Assembly (NCBI RefSeq): GCF_001039355.2
Contig: NW_019774958.1
Location: 324,866-388,865 of the forward strand
Direction: 5' to 3'
Origin: Lingula anatina
Taxonomy: Eukaryota; Brachiopoda; Lingulata; Lingulida; Lingulidae
DNA: 64,000 nucleotides
Position 1 is the first letter of the stretch, and every line of letters begins with the position of its first letter. The notes beneath the pieces were generated by a model. That model had not been told where the DNA came from. It did no database searches and was given only the letters and a program-made list of their open reading frames with translations. Positions 40,991 through 54,728 of the stretch are shown one piece after another. Made by a program: the position numbers and the translations under genes.

Positions 40991-42489
40991 AGAAGTGCAG
41001 CAGACGACACCAGCTGCTTTGATATTAGCGCATAAATTTCATAACAGCATAAACTGTTTGGTTGCAATGCATTTTTAAAGAAATGTAGTAACAAAACTCA
41101 ACATCATTTACCACTATTAGGTGATCAAACAGCATGAATATGATGAATAGATATTTGACATGGAAGCTTGGTACTTCACTCTATATTTTCTGTATAATCT
41201 ATATCAGAATGGGAATTTTGTGTAAACTTATTGTTATGTGGGGACCTAATGTTGGTCACAAAACATGGGTTGTTACAACATTTATATGATCAATGGCATG
41301 AACTTGGTTTATAGAAATATCTTTTGGAAGCTTAGTTCTTCACTTAACAGCATCTTCAGATCAAAATTAAATTTTTTCATGGATTTACTCCAATGTGAGA
41401 ACCTACCAGTTGTTCATCTTTTTATATTGTGTTCATCAGATACTGCAAAAGGTGAACAACTTGAGACCTGATGACTGTAATCATGTTTACAATGAGTCAG
41501 TCTGCCACAGATGTTTTTTCCTGCTTAAGGATATTAATTTGAGGTATTGATCAGAATTTTTTTCACATATGGGATTTCAGGAAAAAAATAAGCATGACAA
41601 AGAGAATTGGAATCTTAATGTTCTTCTAAGCATTTTATTCAATTTTAAATGAGTTAAAACAAGGAGAAATAATTGGAAAATCATTAATTTTTCTAAACAT
41701 CTGGGAGACAAGCAGCTGAATTCAAGTCAAGAACCTCTTGAAGTCTAGAACCTAACTTGTGCTCTTCAAGGTGTCCAAAGCCCATTTTTGATTGTGATTT
41801 TTTTGTCTGCCAGTGCCTTTTGCTGATAGTCTGTCATTCCAAAGATGAATAGTTGGCAACACTGAATTAGTAACCAACTCATTTTAGAATTTTAAACAAT
41901 GCAAAATGTTGAAACATCAATTTAAAGGGACTTTGAACACATGTTACATTCTGTGCTTAGGATCAAGATAAACCATAAAGCATTCAACTGAAGCAAACAG
42001 ATATAGAACTATGACCTCCCCCCTCTAATTACAAAGACTAAACAGCTTCAGCATTGAAATTTTAATGTATGTTCCAGTAAGATCATTCTTGCTTACAGCT
42101 GAAAAATTTTTTTGTAAGGAAAACAAGTTGCAGAGATAAGTGTTTTATGCTTATAACTTGATGGGGGTTGAAAAGAGAATGAATATGTATATTCCACAAG
42201 GGTCAACATGTACAGAATGTTTGTATATGATATTATTCAAATAAAAAAATGCACTTTCAAATCATGGTTTGTATTATAAAATTAAATGTTATGTGATGCT
42301 ACTTAAATAAACATTTCAGTCTATCATTTTATTTATATACAGACACATTTTCTGGACATGAAACCATTTCCTGTGTCTGTGAATGCAGTTGGGTGCATGA
42401 TGCTGTGAACTCCTGGATATTTTGCCAGTAGACATAATAAAAACCTACTGTCAATATTATTGGAATATTGAAACTAATATTTTGATGGA
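40991..42489 (+). other. PRMT1 3' UTR and convergent intergenic space
   Basis: No further coding sequence. Poly(A) signals lie at 42240-42245 and 42306-42311. The next gene converges from the right. A 68-codon frame at 41,265-41,471 has no domain. Confidence 0.6.
42240..42245 (+). terminator. PRMT1 poly(A) signal
   Basis: AATAAA in 'attattcaaataaaaaaatg', about 1.25 kb past the stop. A second AATAAA is at 42306-42311. Confidence 0.6.
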
Positions 42490-43054
42490 ATATTTATTTT
42501 GCTGTAAATCATTATGACATATTGCATCAAAATATTAGTTTATTTGCCCTTTATGTCTGCCCATTGAATGGCTTTGATGCCTTCTCAACTGGAATTATAT
42601 GCTTCATTTAGCAGAAATTCTAATAGTTTTACTCTGTATAAAAGTATATTTACAATATAGATATATAAAAGAAGCTTATGAATCATGTTTTTGGCTTGAT
42701 GAAATAGAAATATGGATAGTGATTCCAGTGTGTGTCTGCAAGTAGGTAGGCAATCTGATGCGAGAAATTATTTTCAAATTATCATAGAATACAATCTCAT
42801 ATTTAGGAATTCTCTCAATATTGCTTTTCTAAGGTTTGCAAAGTAACTGTCGTTAACTATAATATTTGAAACCATTCTAACATGGCCAGCATTCTTAATT
42901 TTAAGCACTTGCATTACATTTAGCAGTATCACTGATGCAAATCTATTCAACTTCCTACATTTTGTAGATTTCTAATGCCAGGAAACAAACTGTATCTGGA
43001 GTAAATATGAATGTTTTCACACTTTTCCTTATCCTTTCTATGACTGGTCATCTG

Positions 43055-45940
43055 TTACTGGTCATCTATGGCTTTGATTAAGCAGCATGCAAAAATCATG
43101 CCCAGGAGCTGCAAAAAGATCAACAAACTTCTTTAAAAGATGCAGTTATTTTATATAAGTAAAATTATATGAACACAAGGTTTATACCAAAAATCCAAAA
43201 TATTGTTTCAGTGTCACCCACTGAGCAGATCTGAAAATGCTGAGGTAATTTGTAACAAAAATTTCAACATGAAACAGATAGAAGAGCAGCAGTTAGGTAA
43301 ATGATATTAAGTGTTGGATGGGTAACAGCAGGAATCATTGGATATTATTATTATTATTATCATTTTTTATTTACGTATTTTTTTTTTTTTTTTTGGGGGG
43401 GGGGAGTCAAAAATACTTATGTTTACATTTACAAGGTTGTTTGTTACCTCTATAAAGGCAGTTGCTATTCCCAAAGCCCCTAATATAATCAAGTTCTCTT
43501 TGGCCCAATCCAGTAGTTGGGGTTTACATCCCTGCAATACATAAAGACTATTATGCATATTTACTTACCGCAAATTATTGTCCTCTATGCAGCGGGGATA
43601 AGGAATGAAATGATGACAAAATATATTGATTTTATCGTAATTATTTGTTGTTAAAGCTTTCTTACTAAGACTGATAATGTATTAAATATTTTGTGAAGTT
43701 TAAATACTGAAGAAATTTTTATACCTTTGAGTAAATGCCACTTGGGTCAGTTGTGTCGTTGTAGTTTATATTAAGATTACACAAACTGGGGCATGATTTG
43801 TTAACAGCTCGTTCACAACATGACCAGGGTACTCTAGAGTCATTCCACTGCTGCCAGTCTCTCCAGTTTTCTGATCCGCAGCATTTCATCTGGGAGAGAA
43901 AACACTACAAACTGTCACAACAAACACAATATAAAAATGTTTGGCACATCAATATGTATATTTGCACATTGTATACACGGACATGGCAAACAAATTCTGA
44001 AACCTTGCAAGATGTTACAAAAAATGCACACATATCTTATAATCTAATAACCTGGCATCCCATTAAATATATATATATCAGACATATATACTAATATCAC
44101 TGGAGACCATACATTGTTAGAAAATAAAAAAATAGAAATATTCAAATTTGTACTTAGATAAAGAACTAATAAAAAGAAAATCCAAAAAAAATATTACCTC
44201 AGATTGTAAAGCATCCACTGCTTTATTCAAAACCTCGAATGAGTTTTTTCCATACCTTTCACTGATGGTCACATTGATTTGCTTTTCAATCTCCGCATTA
44301 ACCTATTAAACGGATAAATCCAGACAAAATTGTTAAGTTGGTTTATGAGAAGTGTAAACAGCAAGTGATGTCAGATGAAATTACATTTGTTTTCACTATT
44401 TGATCATATTTATTAAAATGAGTATAGCAGCTTATAGCAGTCAAATAAAACAGCATTTTGTTTTTCTATTTAACTATTTATTTAGTTTTATGTTTTTTTT
44501 TTGGAGGGAGGGTTTACAGCATAAAAACAACATGATCAAGTTCTTATAGTCAGTTGTGAACTTATTCCACTTTCTTAGCCAATACACATTACATGTTTTT
44601 TCCACTTGAAAAAAATTAGTGTAAAAAATCCAATTCTCAAAGTTAGTCTATTTTTAATTTAAAAATTAATTAAAGGATTTTTCTTACTAAATTGGCTGTT
44701 TACCTTGTACTCGATATCTTTGAAATGTGTTACATGTGAAAAATAAATGTCTACACAGACTTGTACAGTAGATGCTAAAAGCTTCACAACCCATACCTTA
44801 TGCCATCTCATTCACATTTAGTTTGTAAAATTCAAGATTTGAAAGATAAATGACAGGTTGAAAAACACCATTCCTACCGTTTCAAAGAAAACAAATGCCA
44901 GGATTGCGGCAACAACTTCAATTGCAAAGATCAAGAATAACAAGCCAAAGTACTGCAAAAGAAAACCTCAGCTATTATTTTCTTAGTTATGAGATACAAA
45001 GCATAACAGTGTTCTGGCTAATGAAAATGCCAAGTAAATAAAATTTTGTTAGTCATTTTAACAGCATACATGACAAATGATACTTATTCTCTTGGAAAAG
45101 AAAAGACATTAGACAATGAATAAATAAAATTGCTCATTAGAGGAAGAACTTGCCAAATATAATGATTAAATCTAACATATATCAATTCAAAAATTTCTGA
45201 AAGAAATTTGAATTTATGGAATGTTCTGTGGTGTCATAAAGTTAGGAGTTGGACATTGTGCTTACTGTCCAGAGCAGGCATTTGCTTTCTTTGACAGCCC
45301 CACAGCAGCCAGAGAATCCCACAAAAAACACCAGTGCCCCTGCTCCTATCAACACATAGGCACTAATCTGGTACAAACTACTCCCTAGCAGAAGCTCGAA
45401 TTGATTTTTATCAACACGGATCCATATTCCAACTCCAAGAACTGCAGCACCAGCAAGCTGAATGTAAATGGATACATTAAAACCAGTTTTATTTATCAGA
45501 TGAGGAAAGGAGAGTATTCACTGAAAATGACATAGAATAAAAAAATAGAAAGAAAGTGTTACAAGGAAAAAAAAAGAGAGAAGATAATAAATGACACTAA
45601 AATGTACATACATTGTGTTTGTGATGACATTGTATTGGGTGTGCACCAGTCAAGTAATTGAATGTTGATACACAAAATTGACAAAAATAAGTGTATTATT
45701 CATTACTACAAAAACAACTTTTTAAAATTTCAACCTCCAGACCTCTAGTTAGGATGAGTCTCAGACTTGTGATTGTCTGAAATTCTCTCAGATTAAAAAA
45801 TCCCAAATTAGTACATCCCAGAAATCTCAACCGGGTTTATTTCTTTAAGTGAAATCAAATTTGAAAATACTTACCCAAAAGATTATATTAAATATAAAAA
45901 GTAAGTATTTAATACACTTCAGACCGCAGGTATCCACCAT
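43055..45940 (-). CDS. Tetraspanin, tandem copy A
   Basis: Seven coding exons (minus strand): 45875-45940, 45266-45457, 44878-44952, 44198-44302, 43725-43889, 43448-43531, 43055-43108, all phase 0 (246 aa). N-terminus M-V-D-T-C-G-L-K-C-I-K-Y, then TM1. TM2 is followed by G-C-C-G-A-V-K-E-S-K-C and TM3 is encoded by exon 3. The large loop has K-C-C-G-S-E-N-W-R-D-W, S-C-C, two further Cys and G-C. That is seven loop cysteines, one more than its twin (extra Cys in P-S-L-C-N). TM4 and a short tail (K-A-I-D-D-Q) follow. Membrane scaffold role is from family knowledge. The coding exon extends 5' to an acceptor at 45996. A conserved noncoding exon ends at donor 46885. It is a close tandem paralogue of 48792-51949. 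Confidence 0.93.
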
Positions 45941-46884
45941 CTTGACTTTTGTGCAGCTTTAGGGTGTGGGTCGTATATTCAAAACTCACTTGTAATCTAC
46001 AAGATAACAGTTTCCATGGTTTCATAGCAACACTCTCAATTAGGATGTTGATAATGTGGCCAAATCAATTTATCAAACAATTTTTATGCAATATTTCACA
46101 ATTTCAGATCAACAAGGAAGTCAATATATACCAATAAATAAAACTTGTTGCATTTGAACATCAAATCTATGCAGTCGACCAATATCGGCTGTGTAAATTT
46201 TAAATTGCTACCCATAGGTTCCTCTTGATATGTTATGAAAATATTCTCTTAAGTATTCCCTCAACTTCTGCATGATATTAAAAGATAACAACTGTTCGAA
46301 TGAGATTCATATTTTACAATAAATACAATGTAAACAACTCGTATAAATAAAATAAATTTTATTTTACAACCAAAACAACCAACAGTAATCGCAATTATTC
46401 TGTAATCTGTGCTGTCCATAAGACCATGTGGACCTTCATATATCTTCATAGATTCTAAGAAATTATTACAAATAACCCAACATTTTAGAAAAAATAAACA
46501 TGGACTTCCATTGAATGCCTGAATTGTTAAGTATGGGAAAATCATCATTTACCTCAGATGTTTTTTGACTGAAACAAACAGTGTTGTTATCCTCTTAAAG
46601 TACAAAGTTAATCTAAATTGAAAGAGGATACATGTTGTAGGTGTTATTTTAAATTACATGAATTGATCCAATTAAACTAAAATTGCCATAGACATAAGTT
46701 ATGTACAGCCTAAATACTGAAAATTTATAATAGCAATAAAGTGTTTTGGAATTTCAAAAATGCTGACAAATGCTGTTTAATTTCTATGGGAAATTCAATT
46801 TGTTTTGTAAACATTCACAATATAAAAGCATGTTCTTTAGGAGAATATTTTTTTCTGTTTTAATGAACAGTTAGCAAGACTTAC

Positions 46885-46985
46885 CTTAGTTGGTAAAATC
46901 TAATATCTAATACTGATTTTCCAAGCAACAGTTATAAAATTCTAAGAAATTGCTTTTCTGTGTGTGTTCAGTCAAGACTACACCA
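46885..46985 (-). promoter_or_regulatory. Noncoding leader exon / promoter, tetraspanin copy A
   Basis: Donor AACTAAG|GTAAGT on the minus strand at 46885/46884. The preceding sequence is conserved with 52408-52500 in the twin gene, including a 'ttttatagctgttgctt'-like stretch. The start site is not determinable. Confidence 0.5.
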
Positions 46986-47138
46986 GAGGCTATATATATG
47001 TCACACTGATATTTCCTATTACTTACAGGCAAGAGGCTAAACCAGTTGTATTAACCCCTTCCTCAGTAATACACTACAATCAAATTCACTTCATTCACAT
47101 AAGAAATAGTCTAGACTGCTTATAATGACAGCATTCAC

Positions 47139-48185
47139 TTTGGTAGATCCAGGAAAAAGACCAGTTTGGGTCAATTAGAATTGTCAATGAATATTAATAT
47201 TCAAGAACCAGGCAAATCACATACATAAGTTGAAGGTTGAGAATCAGTGTTTCTGATAATTAATTAAGTAAATGTTTATGAAAACTTCTACTCGTTATGT
47301 GAGATGTAAAGTATTAACCCCTTCCTCAATGTGAGATGTAAAGTACCTGTCATCCTATGTAATTTTGTTATAAAAATGCAGCGTTTTGCTACATTCATAG
47401 CCTGGAAAGTAGATGTGTAACATATCAATAGAAAGGAGTGGAGGGATAGGGGACATTGTGGTCATATCTCTAACTTGCTGTAGTCGGTGTGAAGAGAATA
47501 AAATTCCTTTCACAGGAAAAAGATAGTTGTTGATAACTATATTGTGGCATGTAATTGCCATCCATAAAACGTACACCCTAGATGTCACAGTTAAAGCATT
47601 TGGAATAGTAGTGATTCTGCTGGTAATATAATACAGTATCGAACTTGACTAAAAGCACATTTTGTGTTCCGTCATTGAGGCTATTAAGAAAAGAAGATCT
47701 GAGGATTTACAGATCCACGAGTCAAATATGGCAGACCCGGCCTACATGAAAGAGGATCGAGCTGACTAATCCCCTGATGGCCTCCCTGCCTCAACACGCC
47801 CCATTAAACGGATTCAATCATGGCTCCAAGGTTTAATTGCTAGACCCCTGCAAGGACGGCACGTGTGGGAGCGGGAAGACCATCAGCAGTTAATTGGCTC
47901 TTTTTACATGTAGGGTCTACCATATTTGATCTGTGGATCAGAAGATCATCTGATTTTCTGTTCTAAAAGAGGCCATAGACACATGAGAAAAAGTAACAAA
48001 TAATCAATACTTTCAAAGGACTGATCAGTAGGACCTACATATAACTCGAGTACAATCAACCAGCCTGACGGATTTTGTGTGTAAATTTTTCATTCTTCAT
48101 AAATTGGTGATTTCAGGACTGACTGAATTTCCAAAGTCAGCAGTAACAGTATGTAGTTATTGTACAGAATTAAAATTGGTAGTGA
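47139..48185. other. Spacer between the tandem tetraspanins
   Basis: No gene seen. It contains the foldback element at 47,672-47,985. The minus-strand 77-codon frame at 47,355-47,588 has no domain. Confidence 0.6.
47672..47985. mobile_element. MITE-like foldback element, copy 2
   Basis: The left arm includes 'cagatccacgagtcaaatatgg' followed by 'cagaccc'. The right arm, reverse-complemented, reads 'gatccacagatcaaatatgg' followed by 'tagaccc'. Outer parts also pair ('gaggctattaagaa' with the complement of 'ttctaaaagaggcc'). The interior of about 190 bp is GC-rich compared with the surroundings and has no coding capacity. Arm core shared with 15,952-16,139. Confidence 0.6.
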
Positions 48186-48791
48186 TTTTGCTGTAAATAA
48201 TTGTAACATATTGCATCAAAATACTAGTTTTGCCCTTTATCCCTGCCCATTGCATAGCTTTGATGCATTCTCAACTGGAATTATATGCTTTATTCACCAA
48301 GTATACTTAGTCTAACAATTTTACACTTTATAAAAACTTATTTACAATATAGATATAAAAAGGAAGCTTATGAATTATGTTTTGGCTTGATGAATTGGAA
48401 ATATGGATATTGATTCTAGTGTGTAACTGCAAGTACATAAGCAATCTGACATGAAAAATTATTTTATAATTAGCACAGAATATAATCATATATCTGGGAA
48501 TTCTCTCAGTATTGCTTTATGAGGTCTGCAAAGTAACTGTCAATAACTGTATAATATTTGAAACCATTTAAACATGGCCAGCATTCTTAATTTTAAACAC
48601 ACGCATTACATATAGCAGTATCACTGATGCAAATCTATTCAACTTCCTACAATTTGAAGATTTTTAATGCAAGGAAACAAACTGAATCTGGAGTAATTGT
48701 GAATGTTTTCAAGCTTAATAAAATGTGTTTGGTCCCAGATAATTTATATTTTGTGATCTAAGAGACTTGTTATTTTCCTTTCTATGACTGG

Positions 48792-51700
48792 TTATCTGCT
48801 CTGGTCATCTATGGCTTTGATTAAGCAGCATGCAAAGATCATGCCCAGGAGCTGCAAAAAGATAAAAAAACTTCTTTAAAAGATGCTGTTATTTTAAGCT
48901 CAAGGTAAGTGAAATTAGATGAACACAAGGTTTATACCAATAATTCAAATTGTTGCTTCAGTATCACCCAAAAGGCAAAGATGAAAATGCTGAGATAATT
49001 TGAAACAGATATATCAACACGAAAACAGATACAAGAGCAGCAGTATGATGGCGTCATGATATCAAGTGTTGGGCAGGTAAAATAAAAAAAGCTAACAGCA
49101 GGAATCAGTATAGAATATTATTTAGGTCAAAAAGGCTTGTGTTTACATTGAAAAAGGTTGTTCATTACCTCTATAAAGGCAGTTCCCATTCCCAGAGCCC
49201 CCAATATAATCAAGTTCTTTTGGGCCCAATCATGTAGCTTGCTTTTACATCCCTGCAATACATACAAGACTATTATGCATCTTTACTTACCACTAATTTT
49301 TCACCTCTTTGCAGTGGGAAAAGGAATGAAATGATGACAAAATTTATTGACTTTATGTAACTTGTTGTTAAAGTTTTGTTACTTAGACTAATAATATATT
49401 AACTATTTTGTGAGGTTTAAATACTGTAGAAATTGTTATACCTCTTTGTTAATGTCCCCTGGATCAGTTTTATTGCTGTAGTTTATATTACTTGAACTGG
49501 GGCATGATTCTTTATATTCTTCTTTACAACATGACCCGGGTACTCTAGAGTCATTCCACCGCTGCCAGTCTCTCCAGTTTTCTGATCCGCAACAATTCAT
49601 CTGGGAGAAAAAGCAATACACATTGTTAGAACTAACTCAATATCACACCTGTCATCACATCAAGATATATATATATATATTTGCACATTGTATACACTGA
49701 CATGGTAAACAAATTCTGATATATCTTGCAAGATGTTACACAAAATATGCACATAACATACTTGTAATCTAATAACCTCGCTTCCCATTAACTAACAGAT
49801 GTAGACTGATATCACTGGGGGCCCATTAATTGTTAGTAAGAAAATAAAAAAAAAATTCAACTGTGTACTTAGATAAAGAAGTAAGAAGAAAAAACAAAGC
49901 AATAATTACCACACATATCTTATAATTTAATAACCTGGCATCCCGTTAAATATATATCAGATACAGACTAATATCCCTGGTGCCCAAAAATTGTTAGAAA
50001 ATTTTTAAAAAAATAGAAATATTCCAACTTGTACTTAGATAAAGATATATCAGAAGAAAAAACAAACCAATCATTACCTCAGATTGTAAAGTATCCACTG
50101 CTATATTCAAACCCTTGAACGAGTTTTTTCCATACCTTTCACTGATTGTCACATTGATTTGCTTTTCAATCTCTGCATTAACCTATTAACGGATCGAGCC
50201 AAATAAAATTGTTAAGTTGGTTAATGAGAAGTGTAAACAGCAAGGGATGTCAAATGAAATTACATTTGTTTTTTATTTTTGATCATATGATGTATTAAAA
50301 TGAGCATAGCAGCTGATAGCAGTCAAATAAAGCAGTCTTTTATTTTTCTATTTCATTAGTTATTTACTTTTATGTTTCTTTATGGAGGGAGGGTTTAAAT
50401 AATAAAAACAACATAATTAAGTGTTTCCTGTAGTCATTTGTGAAATTATTCCACTTTCTTAACCAATATCCATTGCATTTTTTCCACTTGAAAAAGATTA
50501 AGTGTGAAAAATCCAATTCTCAAAGTTAGTGTCAGTCGTTCCCCAAAACATTGATTTTGTCTGGCATAAAAAGTACATTTATAATCAAGATGTGGTTATG
50601 CTGAGGGTATGGCAACAGATTAGCTGTGCAGTCAACATAAATGTAGTGTTTTTAAAGATTTTTTACTAAATTGGCTGTTTACATTGCACTGGATATCTTT
50701 GAAATGTGTTACATATGAAAAAGATGTCTAGAAAGGCCTGTATAGTAGTTGCTAAAAGCTTCACAAGTATAAGTCAGATTTGAAAGATAAATGACAGGTT
50801 GAAAAACATGAATCCTACCGTATCAAAGAAAACAAATGCCAGGATAGCTGCAGCAACTTCAATTGCAAAGATCAAGAATAACAAGCCAAAGTACTGCAAA
50901 AGAAAACCTCAGCTATAATTAATTTTCTTTTTTATGAGATACAAAACATTACAGTGTTCTGGCTAAAGAAAATGCACTTGGAATAAATAATTGTTAGTCA
51001 TTTCAATGGTATACATGACAAATGATATTTAATCTCTTTGAAAAAAAAGACCTTTGACAATGAACATCAGAAATAAAATTGAATTGTTCATTAGAGGAAG
51101 AACTTGCCAACTATAATAAATAAATCTCACATATATTGATCCAAAAGTTTCTGAAAAAATTAATTTTTTTATTTATTGAATATTCTGTAGGTGGTGTCAT
51201 AAAATATGGAGTTGGACGATGTACCAATTAAGGAGTTATAACTCCTTGGATGTACTCACTGTCCAGAGCAGGCATTTGCTTTCTCTGACAGCCCCACAGC
51301 AGCCAGAGAATCCCACAAGAAACACCAGTGCCCCTGCTCCTATCAACACATAGGCACTAATCTGGTACAAACTACTGCCTAGCAGGGGCTCAAATCGATT
51401 TTCAGCAACACGCATCCATATTCCAACTCCAAGAACTGCAGCGCCAGCTAGCTGAATGTAAATGGATACATTTAAACAATGAGATTTTTTAAACAACTTT
51501 ATTTATAAAATGGGCAAAGAAGATTATTTACTAAAAATGACATAGAATAAGAAATAGAAAGAAAGTGTTACAAGGGGAAAAGAAAAAAAATAAATGCCAC
51601 TAAATTGTACATGCATTGTGTTTGTGATGACATTGTTGTGCATCTTGACTGCATGTGCACTAGTCAAGTAATTGAAAGCTGATACACAAAATGGACAAAA

Positions 51701-51949
51701 ATAAGTGTATTCTTCATTACATACAGAAACAACTTTTAAAAAATTCAACCTCCAGACCTCTAGCTAGGATGAGCCTCAGACTGGTAATTGTCTCAAAATT
51801 CCCTCAGATCAAAAAATTAGTACATCCCAGAAATCTAAACCAGGTTTATTTCTTTAAGTAAAATCAAATATGAAAATACTTACCCAAAAGATTATATTAA
51901 ATATAAAAAGTAAGTATTTAACACACTTCAGACCACAGGTATCCACCAT
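48792..51949 (-). CDS. Tetraspanin, tandem copy B
   Basis: Seven coding exons (minus strand): 51884-51949, 51260-51451, 50819-50893, 50078-50182, 49442-49600, 49169-49252, 48792-48851, all phase 0 (246 aa). The exon structure is the same as copy A, but exon 5 is two codons shorter and the tail two codons longer (D-D-Q-S-R). The transmembrane exons are nearly identical to copy A. The large loop is more divergent after the shared C-C-G-S-E-N-W-R-D-W and P-G-S-C-C motifs, and it has six cysteines. This concentrates change in the ligand-facing loop. The coding exon begins at an acceptor at 52005, with a leader exon ending at 52408. Intron 4 carries a local tandem duplication. Confidence 0.93.
49745..50070 (-). 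repeat. Intronic tandem duplication in tetraspanin copy B
   Basis: A segment of about 160 bp ('cttataat..taataacct..' through 'cttagataaag..') is present twice here (about 49,745-49,905 and 49,906-50,070) but once in copy A (about 44,030-44,180). The event happened after the gene duplication, or copy A lost one unit. Confidence 0.6.
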
Positions 51950-52407
51950 CTTGACCTTTGTGCAATATTTGGGTGTGTGTTGTATATTCGGAACTCACTT
52001 GTAATCTGCAAGATAACACAGTTTCCATGGCTTCATAGCAACACTCTCAATTAGGATGCTGATAATGTTGCTAAATCAATTTATCAAACAATTTTTATGC
52101 AATATTTCACAAATTCAGATCAACAAGGAAGTCAATATCCAAACTTGTTGCATTTAAACATCAAATATGCAAGCGACCAATATCATATGTGTAAAATTCA
52201 AATGGCTACCCATAGGTTCCTCTTAATATGTTATGATTCATGAAAATATTCTCTTGAATATTTTCCTTAAAAAATGTTGTCAAATGTTGTCTTCTATGGG
52301 AAATTCAATTTGTTTTGTAAACATGCAGAGCATAAAAGCATGTTTTTTCAGAGATTATTATAATTATTATTATTATTTTGTAATAATGAACAGTTAGCAG
52401 GACTTAC

Positions 52408-52500
52408 CTTAGTTGGTAAAATCTAATATCAAATATTTTCCAAGCAACAGCTATAAAATCCCCAGAAATTGCTTTTCTATGTGTGTGTTCAGTCAAGACT
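52408..52500 (-). promoter_or_regulatory. Noncoding leader exon / promoter, tetraspanin copy B
   Basis: Donor AACTAAG|GTAAGT at 52408/52407. It is conserved with 46885-46985 of copy A. Confidence 0.5.
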
Positions 52501-52651
52501 ACACCAGAGGCTATATGGTACACTGATATTTCCTATTACTGACAGGCAAGAGTTTACACCTGTTGTATTAACCCCTTCCTCTACAATGCACTACAATCAA
52601 GTTCTCTTAATTCACATAAGAAATAGTCTGCTTATTATGACAGCATTCACT

Positions 52652-53822
52652 GAGTTAATTATTTATTAAAATGCTAAATTTTCTGCAGTTTAGTAGCTGC
52701 CATTGAATTATCTGAGAATGAAAGTTTGGTTCTATTTTCAGTGGGAGGCAGCATGGAGAATGGCACAGTTACCGAGATAAGTTGATCAAATATACCTTTA
52801 GCATGTCTGATCTAAATATTTTGAATGTCGGCCGTGATAAGATAAAATCCTGGCAGAAAATAGAAAGTTGGCATCAACACAGACACACTTTTCTCTCATA
52901 CATGAAATACATTTAAACACTTTAAAACACACCAGAAGTATTGAACAGACATATACATAAATAAATTTAGTATTAATCAGTTTTTAAAGTTAAGTATGTG
53001 GAGGGATAGTGATCAGTCAATGTATTCATCTTACAAAATGTAATAAAGCAGCACTAAGAAGAAAGAAAGCAGTCAGATGAAGCAGTTACAAAATTATCTA
53101 AAATATGAACTGGTTTAAACTCATTAACTGCAGGAAGCAGTTACATTAATTATGAATCATACAAAAATTCAAACAAATAACTGTGTAGATTTTATTTTCT
53201 ATACAATACTGAGTTATCTTTATTCTAATCAAATAATTCACTCCATTAAAGCCACTTCTGATTCTAGTCAGAAAATTTCTAACAGTGATAATTATAATAC
53301 ATCCAAATTGTAACAGGTACACTTGAAGAGGGAAAGGGAATTTTTTGTCAATAATACACAGAATCAAAAAGCTGATTATCTAAGCATAACAAATGAATAA
53401 TTTCATGATGATAAAATGGAAATACATTTACGACATAATACTGTTCTTTATAATTATAATATCTGTTAAAATCTTCTGAAATACTGACTTGGCCTTGAGA
53501 AGAAGCACATATACTAACAGTATATTCAATGTGGGACTAAACATTGGGTTCTTTTTGTCTTAAATTTTCTTTCATCTTTTAGGATATCCAGTGTTTATAT
53601 CTAAAGATATATTACATTGTTTTAAGAAAATGAAATTTTAAAATATCACTGCCAAAAATTACTTTTTTTATTGAGGTGAAAATTTCAGGTCTGCATGTAC
53701 CTATTTTCTTGGCCTGACCCAAATGAGGAAAAATGAGTTTGTGTTGTACATGCAATAAATGAAATTACTAATGGTCTTTTAAGTACCAAGATTCTTGAGG
53801 ACCACAAGAATACATTAATCAT

Positions 53823-53899
<77 letters not shown>

Positions 53900-54728
53900 T
53901 TATTTTTTTGCTAAATAATTATCATATACAGACTCTTTAAAAATGGATCCAATACTGAATATCTTCAATCAATAGGCTATTTCTAACACTACCTTGATTA
54001 CGGGTAATAAAAAACTTAAATCTGTTCCATTCTTGAAGATAAGTGATAGAAGTACAATACATCAATGGCATGTAAAACCAAATATAAAACCTCTTCAGCC
54101 CATATGTATGTGTAAAATACATCCATTCACATAAGTACAATTAGTTAATGCTGGCAAGTTACAAAAAATACTGTGAAACTTATTGCTGCAAGAGCATAGA
54201 ATTTATTTTAATACATAAACATAAAAAATACTAACCCAAATACAGATCAAAATGTTTCTTATATTATCTTTACTTTAAAAAATTCCAACTCAATGATGGC
54301 TTTTTTTTTTGCTTAGATCTACAAACATGCAGCTACCTTTAAAATCATGGAAGAACAATGGTTTTCCAACTAGGTTGACAATCAAAATATCGACAAATTA
54401 ATGGCCCTTTTCATGTAGTGTGGTACAGTTCTTTGTTTTGTACCATATGCTGACTAGTCCAAACATGTAATCTACAGGGGATTTTACTCTTTCACAAGTT
54501 TGCTCCCAACAGTTTGGACAAATCAAAAATTAATCTGTTTAACTGACCATGTTAAAAGTGGGTGCTTCATTTAGATGATACTCTTATGAAACAGCCAGGC
54601 TATCTAGTTGTCAGTCTCTCATAATAGTGCGAAACAGAAAAGTGTACATGCAACATGATGAAAAAAAGATCCATATTTAACTTTGTTTGCTTTGCACAAA
54701 GTAATCAGTCTTGAAGGGAATTTTGAAT
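52652..54728. other. Intergenic space and probable 3' UTR of the third tetraspanin
   Basis: No coding region. TTTATT at about 54,202 (AATAAA on the minus strand) is a candidate poly(A) signal for the gene at 54729-57968. Contains a long (AT)n tract. Confidence 0.5.
53825..53896. repeat. (AT)n microsatellite
   Basis: About 35 AT units. Confidence 0.95.

Larger units (their letters stand above)
42490..47138 (-). repeat. Tandem gene duplication unit 1
   Basis: The whole tetraspanin locus from 3' UTR to leader-exon region is alignable with 48,186-52,651, including introns and flanks. Examples are 'catattgcatcaaaat' near the 3' end and 'ttgtattaaccccttcctc' near the 5' end. The copies are separated by about 1 kb that carries a foldback element. 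Confidence 0.85.
48186..52651 (-). repeat. Tandem gene duplication unit 2
   Basis: Homologous along its length to 42,490-47,138, with substitutions and indels spread through introns and UTRs. Confidence 0.85.
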
